From contig JAEZDL010000120.1 in NCBI GenBank assembly GCA_023418095.1, positions 1 to 33,847 of the forward strand: DNA of 33,847 nt, in the 5' to 3' direction. The position numbers and the translations under genes are program-made. Source of the stretch: Bacteroidota bacterium (GTDB lineage: Bacteria > Bacteroidota > Bacteroidia > Flavobacteriales_F > PHOS-HE28). Below are positions 22,943 to 31,245 of this stretch, one piece after another (position 1 is the stretch's first letter; each line of letters starts with the position of its first letter). Under the pieces are notes generated by a model. That model was not told the origin of the DNA. It did no database searches and saw nothing but the letters and a program-made list of their open reading frames with translations.

Positions 22943-25900
22943 ATGTCAAGGCATTTCCCACAGTACGACGAACTCGATCTTCCACGGCTCGCGCAGGATA
23001 TCCTTGCGATCTGGGAGAAGGAGGATACGTTCGGGAAAAGCCTCGAACTGCGGAAGGATGCGCCGGAGTATGTTTTCTATGAAGGTCCGCCGAGTGCGAA
23101 CGGTCTGCCGGGGATCCATCACGTAATGGCGCGTGCGATCAAGGATATCTTCTGCCGTTATAGAACGCAGAAAGGTTTTCGCGTGGATCGGAAAGCCGGC
23201 TGGGATACGCACGGACTTCCGGTGGAACTCGGCGTTGAAAAGGAGCTCGGGATCACGAAAGAGGACATCGGGAAGAAGATCAGTGTAGAGGAATACAATG
23301 CGAAGTGCCGCGAAGCGGTGATGCGCTACACCGATGTCTGGAACGACCTCACGAAACGGATCGGTTTCTGGCTCGATCTCGATCATCCGTACATCACCTA
23401 CAGAACGCGCTACATCGAAACGGTGTGGTGGTTGTTGAAGCAGATGTACGATCGCGATCTGCTGTATAAAGGTTTCACCATCCAGCCGTATTCGCCGGCC
23501 GCCGGATCGGGGTTGAGCAGCCATGAACTGAATCAGCCCGGTACGTATCGCAGCGTGAAGGATACCAGCGTTGTCGCGATGTTCAAGGTGATCCGCGACG
23601 AGCTATCGGAATTCCTATTCAGGATGAACTCCCTTTCCACCGGAGAGGGCAGGGGTGGTGTCTTCATCCTCGCCTGGACCACCACGCCATGGACGCTTCC
23701 AAGCAACACTGCGCTTTCCGTAGGCCCGAAGCTCGATTACGTTTCGATCCGGACGTTCAATCCCTATACGCACGAACCGTGCACGGCCGTTCTCGCGAAA
23801 GCGCGGATGAGCGCCTATTTCAACGAGAAGAACAAGGTCGATCAGGTCGCCGATCTGGATCAGTATAAAAAGGATGGGAAGAACATCCCTTGGATGCCGA
23901 TCGGTGAATGCAAGGGTTCCGATCTGGAAGGGATCCGTTACGAGCAATTGCTGAAATACGCGCAACCAAAGGATGGCGACGCGTTCCGCGTGATCACCGG
24001 CGATTTCGTTACCACGGAAGATGGAACCGGCGTTGTCCATACCGCGCCCAGTTTCGGTGCGGACGATCAGCGCGTGGCGAAGCAGCACGGCATCGGAACG
24101 CTCACGCTCGTTGATCTGCAAGGCCGCTTCACGCCGGAGATGGGCGAGTTCGCGGGCCGCTATGTGAAGAACGAATATTACACGGAAGGAACCGCGCCCG
24201 AGCGATCGGTGGATGTCGATCTCTCGATCAAGCTGAAGGAGATGGGCCGTGCCTTCAAGGTTGAAAAATTCGAGCACAACTATCCGCACTGCTGGCGCAC
24301 CGACAAGCCTGTTCTCTATTATCCGATGGACAGCTGGTTCGTGCGCGTAACAGCGAAGAAGGATCGGCTGATCGAACTGAACAAGTCGATCATTTGGAAG
24401 CCCGAAAGCACTGGCACCGGCCGTTTCGGGAATTGGCTCGAGAATGTTCAGGATTGGAACCTTTCACGTTCGCGTTTCTGGGGGATCCCGTTGCCGATCT
24501 GGCGTACGGATGATGGAAAAGAAGAGATCTGCATCGGCACGCTTTCGCAGTTGAAGGAACAGATCGAAAGGTCGATCAAGGCCGGGTTCATGAAGGAAGA
24601 TCCGCTGGCTGGTTTCGATCCGAAGACGCCAACCGATGAGCAGTACGATGCCGTGGATCTGCACAAGCCGTATGTCGACCGGATCATTTTGGTGAGCACT
24701 TCCGGAAAACCGATGAAGCGCGAGAACGACCTGATCGATGTGTGGTTCGACAGCGGATCGATGCCTTACGCGCAATGGGGATTGGACCATGAGAAACTTC
24801 GATCGAACGATCCAAGGCCTTTCCGCACACCTTTCGATCGGAGTTTTCCGGCGGATCTGATCGCCGAAGGCGTGGATCAGACGCGCGGCTGGTTCTACAC
24901 ACTTCACGCGATCGCTTCGTTGGTCTTCGATGATGTCGCCTATCGCACCGTGATCAGCAACGGACTGGTGCTCGACAAGAACGGCCAGAAGATGAGCAAG
25001 CGGCTCGGCAACGCGGTCGATCCGTTCAAGACGCTCGATCAATTCGGCCCCGATGCCGTGCGCTGGTACATGATCAGCAACGCGCAGCCGTGGGACAACC
25101 TGAAATTCGATCCGGAAGGCATCGCCGAAGTGCAACGCAAGTTCTTCCGTGCGTTGCACAACACGTACAGCTTCTTCGCACTTTACGCCAACATCGATGG
25201 TTTCGATCCCACTCCAGGCACGGCTTCGCCAAAGACCGATCCTGCCGATCGATGGATCATTTCACGACTGAACAGCTTGGTCGCGGAATGTGATTCGGCC
25301 TATTCCGATCATGAACCCACGCAGGCGGCGCGTGCGATCCAGGATTTCGTGATCGAGGACCTGAGCAATTGGTACGTGCGCCTGAACCGGCGCCGTTTCT
25401 GGAAAGGCGAGATGGGCGATGACAAGATCGCCGCATATTCAACTCTTCACGAATGCCTGGTGAAAGTGGCGCAGTTGAGCGCACCGATCGCGCCGTTCTT
25501 CGCCGATCGATTGCATCGCGATCTCACAGGATCGAGCGTTCACTTGAGCGATTGGCCGGTCGCCGACAAAGCCGCGATCGACGAGGAAATGGAGCAACGC
25601 ACGCGCCTTGCGCAACGGTTGACATCATTGGTTCTCAGCATCCGCAAGAAGGAAGGACATCGCGTTCGCCAGCCGCTCCAAAAGCTGCTCGTACCTGTTC
25701 TCGATCCGAAGATGCGCGATCGATTGCATGCGATCAGGGAACTTGTGCTGAGCGAAGTGAACGTGAAGGAAATGGTCCTTCTCGATCCATCGGAAAGCCG
25801 GTTGACCAAGAAGATCAAGCCAGATTTCAAGAAGCTCGGCACGCGTCTGGGAAAATTGATGAAAGGCGCTGCCAATGCGATCAATGCTCTCGATCAGGAC

Positions 25901-26359
25901 CGCATCGCCCAGCTGGAGGAAAACGGTTCGATCGCGATCGAAGTGGAAGGCCAGGACTTACAGATCGGTATTGACGACGTGGAGATCACCGCCGAAAATG
26001 TTCCCGGGCTGAGCGTGGCCAGTGAAGGAAAGCTCACCGTTGCGCTGGACATCACCTTGAACGATGCCTTGATCCAGGAAGGGATAGCCCGTGAATTGGT
26101 CAGCCGGATCCAGGCCTTGCGGAAGGAGAACGGCTTCGACGTTACCGATCGGATCGAATTGCGGATCGAACGCAATGGCGATCGGCTTTTTGAAGATGCG
26201 GTGAAGCTGCATGCGGGACACATCAGATCCGAAACGCTCGCGATAACGCCGCCGGAGGAAATGCTGGTGAATTCACTTGCAGGTAGCTCAGCAGTGCACA
26301 AGGTGGAGATCGATACCGCGCTATCCTGCGCCCTGAGCCTGGAGCGGTCCTCGAATTGA
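22943..26359 (+). CDS. ileS: Isoleucine--tRNA ligase
   Basis: IleRS charges tRNA-Ile and edits Val-tRNA. The 1138-residue protein has the HIGH-type signature as GLPGIHHV in PPSANGLPGIHHVMARA (residues ~50-65), the editing-domain motif WTTTPWTLPSNTALSV, the GWFYTLHAIA block, the class I KMSKR motif at residues 683-687, and an anticodon-binding domain after residue ~790. The arrangement without a C-terminal zinc finger resembles the long IleRS type common in Bacteroidota. Odd feature: just before WTTTPWTLP the chain carries NSLSTGEGRGGV, encoded by a palindromic repeat element that appears inserted in frame. It is the first gene of an ileS, dksA-like, lspA run. Confidence 0.97.
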   Translation: MSRHFPQYDELDLPRLAQDILAIWEKEDTFGKSLELRKDAPEYVFYEGPPSANGLPGIHHVMARAIKDIFCRYRTQKGFRVDRKAGWDTHGLPVELGVEKELGITKEDIGKKISVEEYNAKCREAVMRYTDVWNDLTKRIGFWLDLDHPYITYRTRYIETVWWLLKQMYDRDLLYKGFTIQPYSPAAGSGLSSHELNQPGTYRSVKDTSVVAMFKVIRDELSEFLFRMNSLSTGEGRGGVFILAWTTTPWTLPSNTALSVGPKLDYVSIRTFNPYTHEPCTAVLAKARMSAYFNEKNKVDQVADLDQYKKDGKNIPWMPIGECKGSDLEGIRYEQLLKYAQPKDGDAFRVITGDFVTTEDGTGVVHTAPSFGADDQRVAKQHGIGTLTLVDLQGRFTPEMGEFAGRYVKNEYYTEGTAPERSVDVDLSIKLKEMGRAFKVEKFEHNYPHCWRTDKPVLYYPMDSWFVRVTAKKDRLIELNKSIIWKPESTGTGRFGNWLENVQDWNLSRSRFWGIPLPIWRTDDGKEEICIGTLSQLKEQIERSIKAGFMKEDPLAGFDPKTPTDEQYDAVDLHKPYVDRIILVSTSGKPMKRENDLIDVWFDSGSMPYAQWGLDHEKLRSNDPRPFRTPFDRSFPADLIAEGVDQTRGWFYTLHAIASLVFDDVAYRTVISNGLVLDKNGQKMSKRLGNAVDPFKTLDQFGPDAVRWYMISNAQPWDNLKFDPEGIAEVQRKFFRALHNTYSFFALYANIDGFDPTPGTASPKTDPADRWIISRLNSLVAECDSAYSDHEPTQAARAIQDFVIEDLSNWYVRLNRRRFWKGEMGDDKIAAYSTLHECLVKVAQLSAPIAPFFADRLHRDLTGSSVHLSDWPVADKAAIDEEMEQRTRLAQRLTSLVLSIRKKEGHRVRQPLQKLLVPVLDPKMRDRLHAIRELVLSEVNVKEMVLLDPSESRLTKKIKPDFKKLGTRLGKLMKGAANAINALDQDRIAQLEENGSIAIEVEGQDLQIGIDDVEITAENVPGLSVASEGKLTVALDITLNDALIQEGIARELVSRIQALRKENGFDVTDRIELRIERNGDRLFEDAVKLHAGHIRSETLAITPPEEMLVNSLAGSSAVHKVEIDTALSCALSLERSSN
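23627..23660 (+). repeat. Palindromic dispersed element read in frame inside ileS
   Basis: CCCTTTCC (23631-23638) and GGAGAGGG (23642-23649) form an 8-bp stem with one G-T wobble and a 3-base loop, followed by CAGGGGTGGTG. This matches the form of the widespread intergenic repeat CCCTCTCC-loop-GGAGAGGG-x-GGGGTGAGG. It is translated as NSLSTGEGRGGV at about residues 229-240, directly before the editing domain. The surrounding stretch is longer than I expect in typical IleRS chains. Confidence 0.65.
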
Positions 26360-26363
26360 GGTT

Positions 26364-26396
26364 TTGGGCCTGCTTCGCCTGATCCGGCTATATTTG
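26364..26396 (+). promoter_or_regulatory. Putative promoter of the DksA-like gene
   Basis: TTG (26364-26366), 22 bases of spacer, then TATATTTG (26389-26396), which fits TAnnTTTG. It lies in the 63-base gap between ileS and the DksA-like gene, 26 bases before its ATG, so that gene may be expressed separately from ileS. Confidence 0.5.
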
Positions 26397-26422
26397 CGAT
26401 CAATTTTCCAAACGGGAACGCA

Positions 26423-27658
26423 ATGGCAAAGAAGACCGCCGCAAAAAAGGCCACCAAGTCCGCCCCGGCAAAGTCCGCCAAGGGCAAGGGCAAGAGTGCC
26501 GCCAAGCCAGCTGCTAAGAAAGCGGCGAAGTCCAGTGTCCCCAAGGGTTCTGTGAAGAAAGCGGCTCCCGCAAGGAAAGGTGGTTCCGCCAAACCGGCTT
26601 CCAAAGGCTCCATGAAAAAAGCGGCAAAACCCGCGGCCAAAGGAAGATCTGCCGGCAAAGCAAAGGCAGCACCTAAAAAAGCAGCCAAAGGCACGCCTGC
26701 GAAGAAGTCGGTCGTGAAGAAGGGCGCGGTGAAAAAAGCCGCTCCCAAGAAAGCAACGGTAAAGAAAACGGCATCCAAAAAGGCCGCCGTAAAGAAGCCT
26801 GCAACCAAGAAGGTCGCCAAAAAGGCGGCTGTGAAGAAGGTGGCACCGAAGAAAGCGGCGAGGAAACCGGTGGCAGTGAAGAAGGCTGCACCGAAAAAAG
26901 CAGCGAAGAAGGCCACTCCCAAACCGGCGCCAAAACCTGCGGCGGTCGTGAAGAAGGCGGCCGCACCGGTCTCGAAAGGCCGGACAGCTCAACCGGTGGC
27001 CAAGCCCGCCCCGGCTACGAAGAGCGCCTCCGTAAGATCTGCTTCAGCGGCTACGGCCAAGGCGGATACGAAACCAGCAACGAAGCCCGTTGCACCCAAG
27101 AGAACAGCGAACGAAACACCAGCACCGAAGATCGTGAAGAAGGCCGTGAAGAAGGAGGACCAGAACGAGAACGAAAGCACCAGACCTGCCAATGCGAAGC
27201 CGCTGGTAACCCAGGTGGTCGCACCCAACAGGCCCGTACCCGCGCCAGTGGTGAAGAAGCAGGTCTCCACGCTCGAATCCGCGGACAAGCTGCGCTACAG
27301 CGACGAAGAGCTCGAGGAGTTCCGTGAGATCATCATGAAGAAGCTCGATGAGGCGCGCAGGGATTATGAACTGCTCAAGCAGACGCTCGCCAACAACGAT
27401 AACAACGGCACGGACGATACCAGCCCTTCGTTCAAGATGATCGAGGATGGCAGCGAAACGCTGAGCCGTGAGGAGACCGCGCAACTCGCCGGCCGCCAGG
27501 AAAAGTTCATCAAGCACCTGGAGGATGCCCTGCTGCGGATCAGGAACAAGACCTATGGCATCTGCCGCGTCACCGGCCGTCTGATCAGCAAGGAACGTCT
27601 TCGTCTGGTGCCGCATGCGACCCTCAGCATCGAGGCGAAGCAGCAGATGAACGGTTGA
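26423..27658 (+). CDS. DksA/TraR-like protein with long histone H1-like N-terminus
   Basis: A 411-residue two-part protein. Residues 1 to ~285 are a low-complexity Lys/Ala/Pro-rich chain with repeated KKAAPKKA and KKAAVKK segments, like bacterial Hc1/AlgP-type and eukaryotic H1 tails, which bind DNA non-specifically. Residues ~288-411 form a DksA/TraR module: a coiled-coil region (YSDEELEEFREIIMKKLDEA ... LKQTL) and a zinc-finger-like end (YGICRVTGRLISKERLRLVP) with only one Cys, as is usual in Bacteroidota homologues. DksA proteins act in the RNA polymerase secondary channel. The typical Bacteroidota protein is ~125 residues, so the tail is a large addition. A chromatin-linked transcription role is my inference. 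It lies between ileS and lspA, a conserved order. Confidence 0.85.
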   Translation: MAKKTAAKKATKSAPAKSAKGKGKSAAKPAAKKAAKSSVPKGSVKKAAPARKGGSAKPASKGSMKKAAKPAAKGRSAGKAKAAPKKAAKGTPAKKSVVKKGAVKKAAPKKATVKKTASKKAAVKKPATKKVAKKAAVKKVAPKKAARKPVAVKKAAPKKAAKKATPKPAPKPAAVVKKAAAPVSKGRTAQPVAKPAPATKSASVRSASAATAKADTKPATKPVAPKRTANETPAPKIVKKAVKKEDQNENESTRPANAKPLVTQVVAPNRPVPAPVVKKQVSTLESADKLRYSDEELEEFREIIMKKLDEARRDYELLKQTLANNDNNGTDDTSPSFKMIEDGSETLSREETAQLAGRQEKFIKHLEDALLRIRNKTYGICRVTGRLISKERLRLVPHATLSIEAKQQMNG

Positions 27659-27674
27659 TCGAAGCCTTCCGTTC

Positions 27675-28355
27675 TTGAAACGCGTCGTTCTCGTCATCCT
27701 GCTGGTACTGATCGCCGATCAAGTACTCAAGTTCTGGGTGAAGCTGAACTTCTTCTACGATTCCGCCATTCCGCTTTTCGGCGATTGGGGTTATCTGCAT
27801 TTCATCGAGAACCGCGGCATGGCTTTCGGCATGGAGTTCGGCGGCCGATCGGGAAAGTTGATGCTTACGTTGTTCCGGATCCTTGCTGTGATCGGCATCG
27901 GCTACAGTCTTCACCTCATGTTGAAGCGCAAAGCCCCGATGATCCAGTCGATCAGTGTAGCCTTGATCTTCAGCGGCGCGCTCGGCAATATCATCGACAG
28001 TACGTTCTACGGAAGGATCTTCAGCGAAAGCACACCGTTCCAGAAAGCGATGTTCCTCCCGCCCGACGGAGGTTATGCGGAGCTCTTCCATGGTGCGGTG
28101 GTGGACATGTTCTATTTCCCGATCTGGGAAGGCCGCCTGCCGCAATGGCTTCCGTTCTGGGGCGGCGAGTATTTCGTTTTCTTCAGGCCGGTCTTCAATA
28201 TCGCCGATGCAGCGATCACGATCGGCGTGATCCTCTTCATTTTGACGCAGGGCCGTACGGCCAGGCGGGACCATCCCGAAACGATCGCGGATGAAAGGGT
28301 GGGCGAAGGTTCACCCACCGGGATCATCGATGGCGGCGCAAACAGGCCGGCTTGA
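27675..28355 (+). CDS. lspA: Lipoprotein signal peptidase
   Basis: LspA is the inner-membrane aspartyl protease that removes signal peptides from prolipoproteins, such as the lipoprotein encoded at 5062-5451. The 226-residue protein starts at TTG (MKRVVLVILLVLIADQVLKFW), 16 bases after the DksA-like stop. The catalytic Asp pair is D144 in GAVVDMFYF and D178 in FNIADAAI; ENRGMAFG and GNIID are also conserved. Four transmembrane helices are visible. An insertion between GNIID and VVD (FYGRIFSESTPFQKAMFLPP) and a soluble C-terminal tail of ~30 residues make it longer than Escherichia coli LspA (164); both occur in Bacteroidota. It converges on asd with 5 bases between stops. Confidence 0.95.
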   Translation: MKRVVLVILLVLIADQVLKFWVKLNFFYDSAIPLFGDWGYLHFIENRGMAFGMEFGGRSGKLMLTLFRILAVIGIGYSLHLMLKRKAPMIQSISVALIFSGALGNIIDSTFYGRIFSESTPFQKAMFLPPDGGYAELFHGAVVDMFYFPIWEGRLPQWLPFWGGEYFVFFRPVFNIADAAITIGVILFILTQGRTARRDHPETIADERVGEGSPTGIIDGGANRPA

Positions 28356-28360
28356 ATCGA

Positions 28361-29377
28361 TCAGGCCTTGACGCCTGCTGCGACCCTGTCGCTGAGCAGG
28401 TCTTTCCCAAGCAGGAGTTCCGCGATCTGCACTGCGTTCGTGGCTGCGCCTTTGCGCAGGTTGTCCGCAACGATCCACATGTTCAACGTGCGCGGCTGGC
28501 TTTCATCGATCCGAAGCCTTCCAACGAAAACCTCATCCCTGCCATTCGCATGCAATGGCATCGGGTACACGTCGTTCTGCGGATCATCAGCAAGGATCAA
28601 GCCCGGTCTGCTCCGCAACAGAGCGCGGATCTCTTCGAGGCGGAAGTCCTTGCGCAGCTCAACGTTCACTGATTCGCTGTGGCCACCGGTGACCGGTACG
28701 CGCACCGCGGTGCACGTGACCTTGATGGATGGATCGAGGATCTTCTGCGTTTCCAGCACCACCTTCATCTCTTCCTTCGTATAGCCATTCTCCGTGAACG
28801 AATCGCAGCGCGGGATCACATTCCGATCGATCGGGTACGGATAGACCATTTCCGCCTTCGCGCCGGCCCGTTCATCGTTCAATTGTTTGATCGCTTTCTG
28901 CCCGGTGCCGGTCACGCTCTGGTACGTGCTTACCACCACACGCTTCACACCGTAAACCCTGTGCAAGGGGGCCAATGCCATCACCAACTGGATCGTGCTG
29001 CAATTCGGGTTGGCTATGATCCGATCGTCCGAGGAAAGTAGGTGCCCGTTGATCTCGGGCACGATCAGCTTCTTGTCAGCGAACATGCGCCAGGCGCTGC
29101 TGTTATCGATCACGATCGATCCAGCCTCCGCAAAGCGCGGCGCCCATTCGAGCGAAACGTTTCCGCCAGCGGAGAACAGCGCCAGATCCGGCCGTTCGGC
29201 AACAGCTTGGTCAAGACTTATTACGGGCGTATCCACACCCCTGAACTGGATCGAAGCCCCCACCGATCGTTCGCTTGCCACGGGGATCAATCGGGCCACC
29301 GGGAATTTTCGCTCCTGGAGTACTTTCAACATTACGCCGCCGACCAGACCGGTGGCGCCCACCACGGCTACTTTCAT
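28361..29377 (-). CDS. asd: Aspartate-semialdehyde dehydrogenase
   Basis: Asd reduces aspartyl phosphate to aspartate semialdehyde with NADPH, the branch point to lysine, diaminopimelate, threonine and methionine. The 338-residue protein has the nucleotide motif VVGATGLVGG (residues 5-14), the catalytic Cys126 in NPNCSTIQLV, and the catalytic-His region RVPVTGGHSESVNVEL. Length is normal. It is transcribed alone, divergent from the lamin-tail protein gene with 77 bases between starts. Confidence 0.96.
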   Translation of the reverse strand: MKVAVVGATGLVGGVMLKVLQERKFPVARLIPVASERSVGASIQFRGVDTPVISLDQAVAERPDLALFSAGGNVSLEWAPRFAEAGSIVIDNSSAWRMFADKKLIVPEINGHLLSSDDRIIANPNCSTIQLVMALAPLHRVYGVKRVVVSTYQSVTGTGQKAIKQLNDERAGAKAEMVYPYPIDRNVIPRCDSFTENGYTKEEMKVVLETQKILDPSIKVTCTAVRVPVTGGHSESVNVELRKDFRLEEIRALLRSRPGLILADDPQNDVYPMPLHANGRDEVFVGRLRIDESQPRTLNMWIVADNLRKGAATNAVQIAELLLGKDLLSDRVAAGVKA

Positions 29378-29454
29378 GGAAATGCAACGCTCTTGCGCAG
29401 GCCGAAAGTACTACCTTGCCCTGAGGACATCCGATCTGCTTTCCCTACTTATCA

Positions 29455-31245
29455 ATGCATACAGGTCAGTTCATCCTTTTTCTTTCGCTGCTTCTAACCT
29501 TCTCCGCCAGCGCGCAGATCAATGAGAATTTTGATGATGGCGAGCTGGAGAATGACCCCGTCTGGTCCGGCGATCTGGACCTTTTCACGGTGATCGAGGA
29601 GGATGGCGATCGGAAATTGAGAAGCAACAGTCCGGCCGCAGCCACCTATTTGATCAGCACCTCGAATACTTTGGCGATCGACTGTTTCTGGGAAGTCGAG
29701 GTGGATCTGCGGCTCAACACGTCCGGTTCAAACTATGTGGAGATCCACTTGATCAGTGAGGAAGCCGATCCGATCGCAAGCCAGAATGGATGGTTCGTGC
29801 GGATCGGCGGAACACAGGACAAGATCGAACTTATGAAGAAGGTGGATGGGTCTGTTTCTTCGGTTCTGAGCAGCCCGGACGGCGTGGTGAACAGCACGAC
29901 CAGCAACAAGCTTTTATTGCGTGTGGAGCGATCCACAGATCTCGGCTGGACCTTGAAGTATGATGAAGATGTTGCAGGGAATTTCACATCGATCGGACCG
30001 ATCGAAGATCCCGAGATCCCGATCGGTTCGCATTTCGCGATCCTGATCCAACAGAACAGCACTGCGAGCATGGTGAACAAACATTTCTTCGACGACATCA
30101 TGGTGGATGTGCTGCCGCTGGATACGGTCCCGCCATCGATCGTTTCGGCTTCCGTCATCGCTCCAGATACGATCCAGTTGCTTTTCAGTGAAACGATCCA
30201 CCCGGCCAGTGCGCAGGAAGTTTCGAACTATGGCATCGACCAGCAGATCGGATCCCCGTTGAATGTGATCGTTGACGATGCGCAGCAGGTGCAACTCATC
30301 TTCGGTCAACCTCTTTTGCCAGGTATCGCCTATTCGTTGTGGATCGGCGGAGTGAATGACCTCGCGGGGAATCCGATCGATACCACGATCACGCTGATGA
30401 TCGCTGAGCCGGCGGCACCGGGCGATCTTGTGATCAACGAATTGCTCTATGATCCGATCGGCTCCGGTGCAGACTTTCTCGAGATCTACAACCGATCGGA
30501 ACGAGCGGTCCAGCTCGCCGGAATGAAGATCGCAAATGGATCGGGATCTGAGATGACCTTCACGGAGGATCGGGTGCTGCCTGCCGGCGGATATCTTTTC
30601 TTCACGCCGGACACCGCCGACATCTTCCAGAACTATGCTCATTCCGCAAGGTCGAACGCGGTACAGATCCCATTACCGGCATTCGTGAATACTTCCGGTT
30701 CGGCGATACTTCTCGATGTGAACGGAGCCACGATCGATCGGTTCGATTACCACGACGATCTTCATTTCGATCTGGTGGACATTACCGAAGGTTTCAGCCT
30801 GGAGCGTGTCGATCCCGATCGGCCGGCCGATGATCCAACGAACTGGCAGACCGCCTCCGATCTTGCAGGTCGCGCCACGCCTGGTTTGCAAAATTCACAG
30901 TACGCGGCAGCGCCTGATCTGCACGGCTCGCTCACGATCGATCCGCCGATCTTTTCACCGGACAACGATGGTTACCAGGATCTGCTCACGATCGGCTACC
31001 AGTTCGATGCCGAAGGTTTTGCGGGCACCATGATCATTTTCGATGTGGCAGGGCGGGAAGTGCGCAAACTGTTCGCATCGAAGATCCTTGGGGTGTCCGG
31101 ATCGATCTCCTGGGATGGACTTGCCGATGATGGCCGGAAATGCGCGATCGGCCCGTACATCGTAATGCTCGAGGCGTTCGATCTGACAGGGAATGTGCAG
31201 CGTTTCAAGAAGACCGTGACGCTGGCGCATCATCTGGATCGGTAG
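29455..31245 (+). CDS. Secreted lamin-tail-domain protein with FlgD-like C-terminal module
   Basis: A 596-residue exported protein. A signal peptide (MHTGQFILFLSLLLTFSASAQ) is followed by a concanavalin/jelly-roll-like domain (NENFDDGELENDPVWSGDL to ~residue 210), a Big_5-type Ig-like domain (PPSIVSASVIAPDTIQLLFS, ~220-315), a lamin tail domain (GDLVINELLYDPIGSGADFL to ~480) and a FlgD-like beta module at the end (FSPDNDGYQDLLTIGY ... SGSISWDGLADDGRKC). Such multidomain proteins in Bacteroidota are usually surface or extracellular. The end lacks the clear PNP motif of type A sorting domains, so the export route is less certain; a CHU_C-like type B signal is possible. Its last 41 bases overlap the convergent glycosyltransferase gene. 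Confidence 0.85.
   Translation: MHTGQFILFLSLLLTFSASAQINENFDDGELENDPVWSGDLDLFTVIEEDGDRKLRSNSPAAATYLISTSNTLAIDCFWEVEVDLRLNTSGSNYVEIHLISEEADPIASQNGWFVRIGGTQDKIELMKKVDGSVSSVLSSPDGVVNSTTSNKLLLRVERSTDLGWTLKYDEDVAGNFTSIGPIEDPEIPIGSHFAILIQQNSTASMVNKHFFDDIMVDVLPLDTVPPSIVSASVIAPDTIQLLFSETIHPASAQEVSNYGIDQQIGSPLNVIVDDAQQVQLIFGQPLLPGIAYSLWIGGVNDLAGNPIDTTITLMIAEPAAPGDLVINELLYDPIGSGADFLEIYNRSERAVQLAGMKIANGSGSEMTFTEDRVLPAGGYLFFTPDTADIFQNYAHSARSNAVQIPLPAFVNTSGSAILLDVNGATIDRFDYHDDLHFDLVDITEGFSLERVDPDRPADDPTNWQTASDLAGRATPGLQNSQYAAAPDLHGSLTIDPPIFSPDNDGYQDLLTIGYQFDAEGFAGTMIIFDVAGREVRKLFASKILGVSGSISWDGLADDGRKCAIGPYIVMLEAFDLTGNVQRFKKTVTLAHHLDR

Noticed and set aside
25894..26922. 342-codon reverse frame rich in Phe/Ala that looks like a membrane protein
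   Set aside because: It is the complement of the Lys/Ala repeats of the DksA-like protein; AAG and GCC codons read backwards give Phe, Leu and Gly/Ala.
26430..26960. Short tandem repeats as a possible CRISPR or satellite
   Set aside because: The units are in-frame Lys/Ala codons of variable length inside a coding sequence; there are no constant repeats with unique spacers.
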